Of a DNA stretch of 9,511 nt, positions 1 through 6,281 are shown one piece after another. This stretch comes from JAYZAP01 sp964645285 (GTDB lineage: Bacteria > Pseudomonadota > Alphaproteobacteria > JAAXGF01), in assembly GCA_964645285.1 (NCBI GenBank), contig CAZYDR010000130.1, positions 1 through 9,511 of the forward strand. Reading direction: 5' to 3'. Position 1 is the stretch's first letter. Each line of letters begins with the position of its first letter. Under the pieces are notes generated by a model. That model ran no database searches and was not told the DNA's origin. It saw only the letters and a list, made by a program, of their open reading frames with translations. The position numbers and the translations under genes are program-made.

Positions 1-128
1 TCAGAATCATGGCTTTATCGCATCTGTTGGCAGGCTCATATGGGAAATGCGGGCTCGAACTGCACGGAAGAAAATGCTCTCTGACAGCGCTATGAAAAGG
101 GTCCAAGCGGACATAGATGGAACGAAAG

Positions 129-165
129 TGTCTAACCTTTCGCGTGATGGCAGCAAGGTTAGACA
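129..165. repeat. 11-bp perfect inverted repeat downstream of tRNA-Phe
   Basis: The arms are 129-139 (TGTCTAACCTT) and 155-165 (AAGGTTAGACA), fully complementary, with a 15-nt loop. As RNA this would form a stable hairpin about 46 nt beyond the tRNA 3' end on the minus strand. Neither strand has a T-run directly after the hairpin, so it does not fit a standard intrinsic terminator. It could be a processing or pause structure or a protein-binding operator. The surrounding 1-210 contains no convincing gene. Confidence 0.6.
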
Positions 166-210
166 ATAAGGGGTAAAAAGATGAATGGTTTCAATGATCG
201 GGAAAGGGAA

Positions 211-286
211 TGGTGCCCAGGGGCGGATTTGAACCACCGACACCTGCATTTTCAGTGCAGTGCTCTACCAACTGAGCTACCTGGGC
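211..286 (-). tRNA. tRNA-Phe (anticodon GAA)
   Basis: Read on the minus strand this is a complete 76-nt cloverleaf. The 7-bp acceptor stem is GCCCAGG (286-280) paired with CCTGGGC (221-215), the discriminator base is A, and the 3' CCA is encoded (213-211). The D arm contains AGCTCAGTTGGTAGAGC. The anticodon stem CTGCA/TGCAG encloses the loop CTGAAAA, giving anticodon GAA for phenylalanine. The T arm contains GGTTCAAATCC. All expected elements are present, so the gene should be functional. It lies on the same strand as the housekeeping block, beyond yacG, with the broken GFA gene on the opposite strand between them. Confidence 0.97.
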
Positions 287-304
287 ATCGCGCTGGAAGG
301 CCGC

Positions 305-310
305 TGTATA
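305..310 (-). promoter_or_regulatory. Possible -10 box for tRNA-Phe
   Basis: On the minus strand TATACA lies 18 bp upstream of the mature tRNA 5' end. Transcription from it would start near 298 and give a leader of about 12 nt, which RNase P would remove. No good -35 hexamer is visible at 16-18 bp, so this is a tentative call from position and one hexamer. Confidence 0.3.
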
Positions 311-416
311 GCCCAACTCCGGAGCCTCGTCCATAGTCAGTGACACCGGTTAAAGGATTGTATTCCCGCCCCAAGAAGAAATATCGTGATGGTCATGAAA
401 ATGGGAGTTCATTGAC

Positions 417-865
417 ATGTCACATGAGGGTCGCTGCACCTGCGCGCTGTAAAGTTCAAGTTGAATGCCAAACCCATGATGGTTCATGCCTGCCACTGCA
501 GCCAATGCCATCGGGTGACCGGCAGCGCGTTCGTCATGAACGCGGTCATCGAGAAGAGCCAGTTGGCGTTGATCGCCGGGGAGCCGGCCTCTTGCCACTT
601 CGAAGGCACCTCGCACACCGGCTATTACTGCGCCGATTGCGGCACCTATGTGTGGAGCCAGTACGCCGGCCTGGGTAATTGCTGGTTTGTCCGCGTCGGC
701 GTCCTGGACGACCCGGGCAGCTTGCCGCCGGATGTACATATCTTCACCAGCACCAAGCAGCCCTGGATGACGATTCCCGACGGCGTTCCGGTATTTGAAG
801 AATTCTATAATTTGCCGACATTCTGGTCGGCGGAGAACTTGGCCCGGCTCAAGGCCGCCGGCTAG
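417..865 (+). pseudogene. GFA family (glutathione-dependent formaldehyde-activating-like) zinc protein, frameshifted near the N-terminus
   Basis: Starting at ATG 417, after a GGGAG ribosome-binding site at 403-407, the protein reads MSHEGRCTC and then hits TAA at 450. Inserting one base at 444-445 restores the CxCG motif and joins the +2 frame, which continues AVKFKL and then NAKPMMVHA to the stop at 863. The rest is a clear GFA/Mss4-like fold: CHCSQC (461-frame residues 11-16) and CADC (57-60), which with the first CxC would form the two zinc sites. The in-frame alternative is a TTG start at 461, giving 134 aa without the first CxC. GFA proteins bind zinc and some act on S-hydroxymethylglutathione or related thiol adducts; the substrate here is unknown. 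The stop overlaps the yacG stop on the other strand (863-864). It is either a recent pseudogene or a single-base assembly error in an intact gene. Confidence 0.75.
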
Positions 866-1062
866 TCCTCGTCGTCCTGGTAACCGCCGTCGATGACGTG
901 CATGGGGTCGCCGGGGACGGCGTAGGAGCCCTTGAACCAGCGACCCAGATCGACGTCGGCGCAATGCTTGGAGCAGAACGGCGCGAATTTCTTGATCACC
1001 GGCTTACCGCAATTGCTGCAGGCCGCCTTGGACCGTGGTCCGCTGTCGTTGTCGGCTTTCAT
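862..1062 (-). CDS. yacG: YacG, zinc-binding DNA gyrase inhibitor
   Basis: This 66-aa protein has the YacG zinc ribbon CxxC...CxxxC: Cys15, Cys18, Cys30 and Cys34 in the contexts CSNCGK and FCSKHC, followed by the family signature ADVDLGRWF and YAVPG. The acidic tail (YQDDED) is also typical. In E. coli YacG binds GyrB and inhibits gyrase activity. The ATG start at 1062 is supported by GAGGGGAG just upstream. This site overlaps the stop of the RNase E/G gene, and only 11 nt separate the two genes, so yacG is probably the last gene of the maf-rng-yacG unit. Its stop overlaps that of the convergent GFA gene, leaving no room for a terminator between them. Confidence 0.95.
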   Translation of the reverse strand: MKADNDSGPRSKAACSNCGKPVIKKFAPFCSKHCADVDLGRWFKGSYAVPGDPMHVIDGGYQDDED

Positions 1063-1073
1063 AACGTCTCCCC

Positions 1074-2429
1074 TCAGCCAAACCTTACATGGTGCTCAGC
1101 CCGACCGTAAGCCGGTTCCGCAGTTACCGTAACCGCGCGGCCTGTGGTTTCGGCCAGAAGAGTGCGCAACCTACCGTCGAACACCTGGGCAACTTCTGGG
1201 TCGGCGGCAATGGTAATAGGGCCTGGCGCCGCCGACCGCGACTGGTGAGCCGCGTGGCGGGCAATGGCGAGCGCCACCGAATGAGCGCTGCCATGGGGGC
1301 CGGTGCCCATGACCTGACCGAGCGAAGGCCGGCTTCGCCGACGACTCATTTCCACCAAACCGAGGTCCGTAAAACCGCTCGGCGCCACCGCATCGCGGTC
1401 GCCGGCGAGCACGGCGCGCAAGCCATCGATAATCTGGCGTCGGCGTTTGTCGCCTGTCATGGTGATGAAATCGATGACGACCACACCGCCAATTCCGCGT
1501 AGGCGGAGCTGGCGGCCAATTTCCGCCGCCGCCTCGAGATTGACATCGGGGGCAACGGTTTTGCCGGCCCCATGATGGCCGGCACTATCCACGTCGATCG
1601 CGCATAGGGCCTCGGTCTGCTCGATGATAACCGCGCCACCCGAAGGCAATGCCACCCGACTGTCCAGCGCCGTATCGAGGGCCGCCTCAACGCCGAATGC
1701 TTCAAACAGGGCTTCGGCCTCGCTCCAGGTTTCGAGAATTCCTTCCCCACAATGCTGTCGCGCCGCGGCATAGAGCGCCGGCGTATCGACCACCACGCGG
1801 GCGACGCCGGGATTGTCACTCAACGCTCGCTCCACAGGGTCCGGCGGCGCGACAAGTTGGGCCGGTGCGGACAGCGTCGAAATACCTTCCCAGCGGGTTC
1901 GCAGCGCCTGTAACTCATTTCGAATATCGTCATCGCTCGCCCTGGCAGCCCTGGTTCGCAGGGTGATTCCCTGACCATCGCCGACCAGCCGGCGCAATCG
2001 CTCGCGCTCGGCTTTATCGGTGATGTGCTTTGACACGTTGATGCGCGCCTGCCCCGGCTGATACACCAGATAGCGGCCGGCCAACGTCGGCCGCATGGTC
2101 AACCGTGGCCCTTTGTCACCCATGGCGTCGCGGCGAACCTGGACCACGACCGCCTCCCCTTCACGCACATAGGCGCCAATGGGCTTCACGCCGACATCGG
2201 GGTCGGCGCGGGCATCGGCGGCGTTGAGGAAACCCGGCGGGCCCTCGCCAATACTTATAAAAGCCGCGTTCAGACCCGGCGCCAGTGCCGTCACCCGGCC
2301 ACAATAGACGCCGCCCACGAGACCCTCATGGCCGGCCCGCTGATGAATGACTTCCATTGTTTGACCACCACCCAGTAGGGCGACCCGGGTTTCCCCCGGC
2401 GCGTCACTGGCCACAATGGTATCGATCAT
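1074..2429 (-). CDS. rng: Ribonuclease E/G family protein (RNase G-like), without the zinc-link cysteines
   Basis: This is a 451-aa single-strand-specific endoribonuclease of the RNase E/G family, expected to act in rRNA maturation or mRNA decay in the cytoplasm. An S1-type RNA-binding segment lies at about 38-110 (GLVGGVYCGRV, GLNAAFISIG, GPRLTMRPTLAGRYLVY). The catalytic DNase I-like part contains the two metal-binding aspartates, Asp279 in AIDVDSAG and Asp320 in VVIDFITM, plus NLEAAAEIGRQLRLR and LVEMSRRRSRPSL. In E. coli RNase E/G a CPxCxG zinc-link follows this last motif; here the sequence is GQVMGTG with no cysteine. The ATG at 2429 overlaps the maf stop as ATGA, which suggests translational coupling. 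A longer reading to 2573 would only add sequence antisense-like to maf, with no family similarity. RNase G versus a shorter E/G paralogue cannot be settled by sequence alone. Confidence 0.9.
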   Translation of the reverse strand: MIDTIVASDAPGETRVALLGGGQTMEVIHQRAGHEGLVGGVYCGRVTALAPGLNAAFISIGEGPPGFLNAADARADPDVGVKPIGAYVREGEAVVVQVRRDAMGDKGPRLTMRPTLAGRYLVYQPGQARINVSKHITDKAERERLRRLVGDGQGITLRTRAARASDDDIRNELQALRTRWEGISTLSAPAQLVAPPDPVERALSDNPGVARVVVDTPALYAAARQHCGEGILETWSEAEALFEAFGVEAALDTALDSRVALPSGGAVIIEQTEALCAIDVDSAGHHGAGKTVAPDVNLEAAAEIGRQLRLRGIGGVVVIDFITMTGDKRRRQIIDGLRAVLAGDRDAVAPSGFTDLGLVEMSRRRSRPSLGQVMGTGPHGSAHSVALAIARHAAHQSRSAAPGPITIAADPEVAQVFDGRLRTLLAETTGRAVTVTAEPAYGRAEHHVRFG

Positions 2430-3019
2430 CGGGGATTGATGCCCAACGCCGTCAACAACGTTGTGGTCTCGTGAAGTGGCAGGCCGACGACATTGGAGTA
2501 GGAACCGTTGATCCACGGCACAAGAGCGACGGCCGGCCCCTGGATAGCGTAGCCACCGGCCTTGCCGTGCCAATCACCGGTGGCGAGATAGGCGTCAACC
2601 TCGCCGCGGCTAAGACGTTTGAACCGCACCGTGGTGACGACCAGCCGCTGATGAATAGCGCCGTCGGCACCAATGATACAAACCCCGCCAAGCACCTGGT
2701 GACGACGGCCCGACAATTGCTCAAGACAACATCGCGCAATCGCTTCATCCTCGGCTTTGGGCAGCACCCGGCGGCCACAGGCCACCACTGTGTCGGCGCC
2801 CAGCACGACAGCGCCGGGATGGCGCGCGGCCACGGCGCCGGCTTTCTCGCTGGCCAATCGGGCGGCGAGGTTACGGGGAAGTTCACGCGGATGAGGTGTC
2901 TCGGCGATTTCCGCCGGATCGACCTGATCGGGCTCAATGCCGATCTGGCGCAACAGATCAAGCCGTCGCGGCGATGCGGAGGCCAAAACGAAGCGCGGCG
3001 CGCGCGGGCCAGCCGTCAT
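2426..3019 (-). CDS. maf: Maf-like nucleoside triphosphate pyrophosphatase (probable dTTP/UTP type)
   Basis: This 197-aa protein has the full set of Maf motifs: LASASPRR (residues 12-19), LASEKA (55-60), GADTVV (74-79, with the metal-binding Asp76), GKAGGYAIQG (152-161) and SYSNVVGLPL (173-182). The enzymes hydrolyse dTTP, UTP or modified nucleotides to the monophosphate and pyrophosphate, cleansing the nucleotide pool. The GGYAIQG and SYSNVVGLPL forms match the YhdE-type (dTTP/UTP) branch better than the YceF (7-methyl-GTP) branch; this is family inference. I chose ATG 3019, 12 nt after the infA stop. An in-frame TTG at 3028 would add three residues, and neither start has a good ribosome-binding site. 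The stop overlaps the rng start by 4 nt. Confidence 0.94.
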   Translation of the reverse strand: MTAGPRAPRFVLASASPRRLDLLRQIGIEPDQVDPAEIAETPHPRELPRNLAARLASEKAGAVAARHPGAVVLGADTVVACGRRVLPKAEDEAIARCCLEQLSGRRHQVLGGVCIIGADGAIHQRLVVTTVRFKRLSRGEVDAYLATGDWHGKAGGYAIQGPAVALVPWINGSYSNVVGLPLHETTTLLTALGINPR

Positions 3020-3031
3020 CTCACGCAAGAA

Positions 3032-3250
3032 TTATTTATAGCGGAAAGTGATCCGGCCCTTGGACAGATCGTAGGGCGTCATTTCGACCGTAACGTGATC
3101 GCCGGCGAGAACCCGGATGCGGTGCTTGCGCATCTTACCCGCGGTATGGGCGAGAATTTCGTGGTCGTTTTCCAGTTTGACCCGAAACATCGCGTTGGGC
3201 AGCAGTTCGGTCACCACGCCCGGAAACTCAAGCACTTCTTCTTTTGCCAT
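3032..3250 (-). CDS. infA: Translation initiation factor IF-1
   Basis: This is a 72-aa single OB-fold protein starting MAKEEVLEFPGVV and ending with KGRITFRYK, with the family motifs LPNAMFRVKLEN, LAHTAGKMRKHRIRVLAGD and VTVEMTPYDLSKGRI. IF-1 binds the A site of the 30S subunit during initiation. The start at 3250 is well supported by AGGAG (3254-3258 on the minus strand) and by the exact family length; a longer in-frame reading to 3304 lacks support. An 82-nt gap precedes the gene, the longest in the housekeeping block, so infA may have its own promoter in addition to read-through from the phosphatase gene. Confidence 0.98.
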   Translation of the reverse strand: MAKEEVLEFPGVVTELLPNAMFRVKLENDHEILAHTAGKMRKHRIRVLAGDHVTVEMTPYDLSKGRITFRYK

Positions 3251-3282
3251 GGGCTCCTGTATCCAATTATTAAGGTGGCGGA

Positions 3283-3311
3283 AACATGGAGACAAATCCG
3301 CCAAAGGTCAA
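3283..3311 (-). promoter_or_regulatory. Possible infA promoter
   Basis: In the 82-nt gap before infA the minus strand has TTGACC (3311-3306) as a -35 candidate. A 17-bp spacer separates it from CATGTT (3288-3283) as a weak -10. The -35 matches five of six consensus bases and the -10 only three. Position and spacing fit a sigma-70-type promoter for infA-maf-rng-yacG, but the call is tentative. Confidence 0.3.
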
Positions 3312-3332
3312 GGATATTGCCCGTTCGTGAGG

Positions 3333-3776
3333 TCAAACGATAGGCGGCGGCGCGGTCCCGAAACGCTCCTTGATGCGGGCCATCAGGTTGTCGCGCACCT
3401 GACGGTAGGCGTCGAGCCGGATTTCCCGGCTGCCCTCCACATAGGTCGGGTCGAAGGTATTCCAGAACTCGACCTCGCAGGCCATGGTGCGGGTCATTTC
3501 GACGGCGCTGTGCTGGGCCTCCGGCGACAGGGAAATCACCAGGTCGTAGGAGTCGTCGTCGAGATCGCCAAACGACTTGGAGCGGTGGCGCGATACGTCG
3601 ATACCGATCTCGTCCATGACGGCGACCGCGAAATGATCGACCTCGCCACCGCGCACGCCGACGGAGTCGATGTAGACCGCGTGGCCGTAGAGATATTTCA
3701 TGAGGCCCTCGGCCATGACCGAACGAACCGCGTTCATGGTGCAGCAGAATAGGACCGCCCCGGGCAAATCGGCCAT
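3333..3776 (-). CDS. Low-molecular-weight protein tyrosine phosphatase family protein
   Basis: This 147-aa protein has the LMW-PTP phosphate loop near its N-terminus: CTMNAVRS, i.e. Cys12-(X)5-Arg18-Ser19. The presumed general acid Asp109-Pro110 lies in WNTFDPTYVEG. The usual loop is CxGNxxRS; here the Gly is Met and a second Cys (Cys11) precedes the nucleophile. Family members dephosphorylate phosphotyrosine or reduce arsenate; the substrate here is unknown. The ATG at 3776 lies 7 nt after the UPF0262 stop and puts the P-loop about 12 residues in, as is usual. A longer reading to 3863 would overlap UPF0262 and adds nothing recognisable. Placement next to UPF0262 and infA is inferred to be a typical alphaproteobacterial arrangement. 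It is not linked to ars genes in this window. Confidence 0.88.
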   Translation of the reverse strand: MADLPGAVLFCCTMNAVRSVMAEGLMKYLYGHAVYIDSVGVRGGEVDHFAVAVMDEIGIDVSRHRSKSFGDLDDDSYDLVISLSPEAQHSAVEMTRTMACEVEFWNTFDPTYVEGSREIRLDAYRQVRDNLMARIKERFGTAPPPIV

Positions 3777-3783
3777 GGCCGCG

Positions 3784-4269
3784 TCATGCCCTGATGTGGA
3801 GAACGCAAAGCAGGGTGAACAGCCGCCGCGCCGTGTCGTCGTCGATGACCACCTTGTCGGCAAGATGATCGCGCAGCATGTCCGAGCTTTCGTTGTGCAA
3901 CGCCCGGCGGCCCATGTCGATGGCTTCGATCTGTGACGGCGACGATCGTTTGATGGCCTCGAAGTAGCTTTCGCAGACCGTGAAGTAGTCCTTGATCAGT
4001 CGGCGATAAGGCGACACCGGCACCATGACCCGCTCGAGGGGCTGATCATCGGTGTCGTTGATGTACATGGCCAAACGATTATCCTCAATGGCCAAATACA
4101 GGTGGTAGGGGCCGGCATCGAGGCCCTCCGGCGCGAAGCTGTTATCTTCCAACAGGTCGAAGATAGCGACCCGGCGCTCGTGCTCGATATCGGCGCTACG
4201 CCGCACCACGGTGTGCTCGTCCAAGGTGATGTTAGCAATGCGCTGAGTGGTGACGGGCGGCTCGTTCAT
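3784..4269 (-). CDS. UPF0262 family protein
   Basis: This 161-aa protein matches the uncharacterised alphaproteobacterial family UPF0262 along its length. Recognisable segments are IANITLDEHTVVRRSADIEH, ERRVAIFDLLEDNSFAPEG and GPYHLYLAIEDNRLAMYI near the N-terminus, and SPYRRLIKDYFTVCESYFEAI further on. It has no signal peptide or membrane helix, so it should be cytoplasmic. Function is unknown. The ATG at 4269 lies 19 nt after the murA stop; a longer reading to 4464 would only overlap murA. Close packing with murA upstream and the phosphatase downstream makes co-transcription likely. A link to cell-envelope growth is possible from context only. Confidence 0.9.
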   Translation of the reverse strand: MNEPPVTTQRIANITLDEHTVVRRSADIEHERRVAIFDLLEDNSFAPEGLDAGPYHLYLAIEDNRLAMYINDTDDQPLERVMVPVSPYRRLIKDYFTVCESYFEAIKRSSPSQIEAIDMGRRALHNESSDMLRDHLADKVVIDDDTARRLFTLLCVLHIRA

Positions 4270-4288
4270 GGTTTTCTGTACCGTCGCC

Positions 4289-5575
4289 TCAGCCTTCGAT
4301 GCGCTCGATATCGGCGCCGCAAGCGGCGAGCTTTTCCTCGAGCCGCTCATAACCCCGGTCGAGATGATAGACACGGCTGACAACGGTTTTACCCTCGGCG
4401 GCGAGACCTGCCAGTACGAGCGACACTGACGCCCGCAAGTCGGTCGCCATGACCGGCGCGCCAATCAGCTTTGGCACGCCGCGTACAAGGGCCGAGGCGC
4501 CGTGAACCGTGATGTCGGCGCCCATGCGGGCCAGTTCAGGGACATGCATAAAGCGGTTCTCGAAGATCGACTCGGTGATCATGGCGGCACCGTCGGCCAC
4601 CGCCATTAAGGTCATGAACTGGGCCTGAAGATCGGTGGCGAAGCCGGGATAGGGCTGGGTCATGACGTCGGCGCCCCGCATGACCCCATTGGCGCGGCGC
4701 ACCCGGACGCCACCATCAATCGTCTCCAACAACACACCGGCCTCATCAAGCTTTTGCGCCACCGCCGTCAGGGTCTCCGGATCGGCTCCGTCGAGTTCCA
4801 CATCGCCGCCGGTGATGGCGGCGGCCATGGCGTAGGTGCCGGCTTCGATACGATCGGCCAGCACCGTATACTCGGCGCCATGAAGCCGGGGCACGCCGAC
4901 GATCTCCAGACGGTCGCCACCAATACCTTCGATTTTCGCGCCCATGGCGACCAGACAATGAGCAAGATCACAGACCTCGGGTTCTCTGGCGGCGTTGGTC
5001 AGCACGGTTACGCCGTCGGCCAGGCAGGCCGCCATGAGGATGTTCTGAGTCGCACCCACGGAAATGGTGGCAAACTGGATCTCGGCGCCCTTGAGGCCAT
5101 GAGGCGCCCGGGCGACGATGTAGCCGTCAGTGAGTTCAATCTCGGCGCCCATCTGCTCGAGAGCGCTCAAATGCAAATCGACCGGCCGGTTGCCGATGGC
5201 GCAGCCGCCGGGCAATGACACCTTGGCCTCACCGGCGCGCGCCAACAACGGTCCCAGCACCAACACTGACGCGCGCATCTTGCGCACCCGGTCGTAAGGT
5301 GCCGTGGTGTTGGTGATTTCACCGGCGGTCAGCGACAGCGCCCGGCCCGTGGTACCGCCATTGGCCGCCTCGCCGTCCAGAGCGAGATCGACGCCGTGTT
5401 GGCGCAACAGATTGACCAAGGTCGCAATATCGGCCACATGAGGAAGGTTACCGAGTGTCAATGTTTCGTCGGTAAGCAGGCAGGCGACCATCAAGGGCAG
5501 CGCCGCGTTCTTGGCCCCGCCAATGGCAATGACGCCATGAAGCGGCTGACCGCCGCGAATACGAATACGTTCCAT
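4289..5575 (-). CDS. murA: UDP-N-acetylglucosamine 1-carboxyvinyltransferase (MurA)
   Basis: This 428-aa enzyme transfers enolpyruvate from phosphoenolpyruvate to UDP-GlcNAc, the first committed step of peptidoglycan synthesis in the cytoplasm. Visible signatures are GGAKNAALP (residues 19-27, with Lys22), DRVRKMRAS (95-103), LPGGCAIGNRPVDLH (121-135) with the PEP-binding Cys125, YPGFATDLQAQF (309-320) with the catalytic Asp315, and DRGYERLEEKL near the end. Cys125 is the residue fosfomycin alkylates, and its presence predicts a drug-sensitive enzyme type. Length fits the family. The start at ATG 5575 (MERIRIRGG) is where MurA proteins begin; an upstream reading to 5653 adds non-homologous sequence. 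No strong ribosome-binding site is seen. It heads the housekeeping block and is divergent from the dsrE2-like gene. Confidence 0.97.
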   Translation of the reverse strand: MERIRIRGGQPLHGVIAIGGAKNAALPLMVACLLTDETLTLGNLPHVADIATLVNLLRQHGVDLALDGEAANGGTTGRALSLTAGEITNTTAPYDRVRKMRASVLVLGPLLARAGEAKVSLPGGCAIGNRPVDLHLSALEQMGAEIELTDGYIVARAPHGLKGAEIQFATISVGATQNILMAACLADGVTVLTNAAREPEVCDLAHCLVAMGAKIEGIGGDRLEIVGVPRLHGAEYTVLADRIEAGTYAMAAAITGGDVELDGADPETLTAVAQKLDEAGVLLETIDGGVRVRRANGVMRGADVMTQPYPGFATDLQAQFMTLMAVADGAAMITESIFENRFMHVPELARMGADITVHGASALVRGVPKLIGAPVMATDLRASVSLVLAGLAAEGKTVVSRVYHLDRGYERLEEKLAACGADIERIEG

Positions 5576-5654
5576 AGGGCGCGTTATACCAAGGAGCAGT
5601 GTCTGACAGGGCATTTTTGTGTTGGTTTGGGTCGCGCGAGTGGCGAATTTCAAC

Positions 5655-5660
5655 AGTATA
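5655..5660 (-). promoter_or_regulatory. Possible -10 box for murA
   Basis: TATACT on the minus strand (written agtata on the plus strand), 79 bp upstream of the murA start. At the usual 17-bp distance the sequence is GGCGCC, not a -35 consensus. The call rests on a 5/6 -10 match in a divergent intergenic region. Confidence 0.3.
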
Positions 5661-5692
5661 TCGAAAAGTAGAATAAAGGCGCCGGTATCCGC

Positions 5693-5698
5693 TATACT
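5693..5698 (+). promoter_or_regulatory. Possible -10 box for the dsrE2-like gene
   Basis: TATACT on the plus strand, 79 bp upstream of the GTG start at 5778, gives a 5/6 match to the -10 consensus. The sequence at the -35 distance (around 5670-5675, AGAATA) is a poor match. If this is the promoter, it probably depends on an activator. Confidence 0.35.
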
Positions 5699-5777
5699 TG
5701 ATGAGTGGAAAGAGCCTGGGTGCTAATGAGACCGTGGTGTTCGGCGTCGGCCGGACCCGGTAACGAGGGAGACTGTC

Positions 5778-6281
5778 GTGAGCACGACTGAAGACACCAA
5801 CGCCAAATCCATGACGATTATCGTCACCAAGGGTACCCTGGACTGGGCCTACCCGCCCATGATCCTGGCGACCACGGCGGCGGCCATGGATGTCAACGTA
5901 TCCATGTTCTTCACCTTCTACGGCCTTCAGCTCCTGAAAAAAGACCTGGACCATCTGCAGATTTCGACCCTTGGCAATCCCGGCATGGAGATGCCCATGA
6001 TGGGCATGCACATGACCATGCCGAACATAATGTCAGCCCTCCCCGGCATGGATGCCATGTGCTCCACCATGATGAAGAACCTGATCAAGAAGAAGGGCAT
6101 CGCATCGATCCCCGAACTTCGCGAGGCGGCTATCGAGTCCGACGTGACCATGATCGGCTGTCAGATGACCATGGGCTTGTTCGAGTGGGAGCGTCACGAT
6201 TTGATCGACGATATCGAGATTGGTGGCGCGGCGACTTATATGGAGCAGGCGCTCAAGTCGGATATCAATCTGTTTATTTAG
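5778..6281 (+). CDS. dsrE2: DsrE2-like sulfur-carrier protein (DsrE/DsrF/DsrH-like family)
   Basis: This 167-aa protein belongs to the DsrE2-type branch (COG2210-like) of the DsrE superfamily. It shows IIVTKGTLDWAYPPMILATT (residues 14-33), FFTFYGLQLLKKDL (44-57), a methionine-rich stretch (70-99, 12 Met in 30) with LPGMDAMCSTMM, then MIGCQMTMGL (125-134) and IEIGGAATYME. Cys128 in GCQMTM is the conserved family cysteine and the likely persulfide carrier; Cys95 is a second candidate. Family knowledge places DsrE2 with TusA in sulfur-oxidising bacteria, where they are thought to relay sulfane sulfur to the oxidation enzymes. The hydrophobic Met-rich region suggests possible membrane contact. 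The GTG start is supported by GAGGGAG at 5765-5771. Its stop overlaps the convergent tusA stop, so the pair faces each other rather than forming one operon. Confidence 0.88.
   Translation: MSTTEDTNAKSMTIIVTKGTLDWAYPPMILATTAAAMDVNVSMFFTFYGLQLLKKDLDHLQISTLGNPGMEMPMMGMHMTMPNIMSALPGMDAMCSTMMKNLIKKKGIASIPELREAAIESDVTMIGCQMTMGLFEWERHDLIDDIEIGGAATYMEQALKSDINLFI

Noticed and set aside
129..165. Hairpin as an intrinsic terminator of tRNA-Phe
   Set aside because: No T-run follows the stem on the minus strand. The nearest T-run (CTTTTT) lies before the hairpin, between it and the tRNA.
7..249. An 80-aa minus-strand frame at the left edge
   Set aside because: It runs through the tRNA-Phe gene and has no family features.
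2430..2573. N-terminal extension of the RNase E/G protein
   Set aside because: The extra 48 residues overlap maf in another frame and match no RNase E/G sequence; the ATG at 2429 in an ATGA overlap is the better start.
2357..3343. A 328-aa plus-strand open frame
   Set aside because: It lies antisense to maf and infA, both firmly identified. It has no recognisable motif, and its composition is that of the reverse complement of GC-rich coding sequence.
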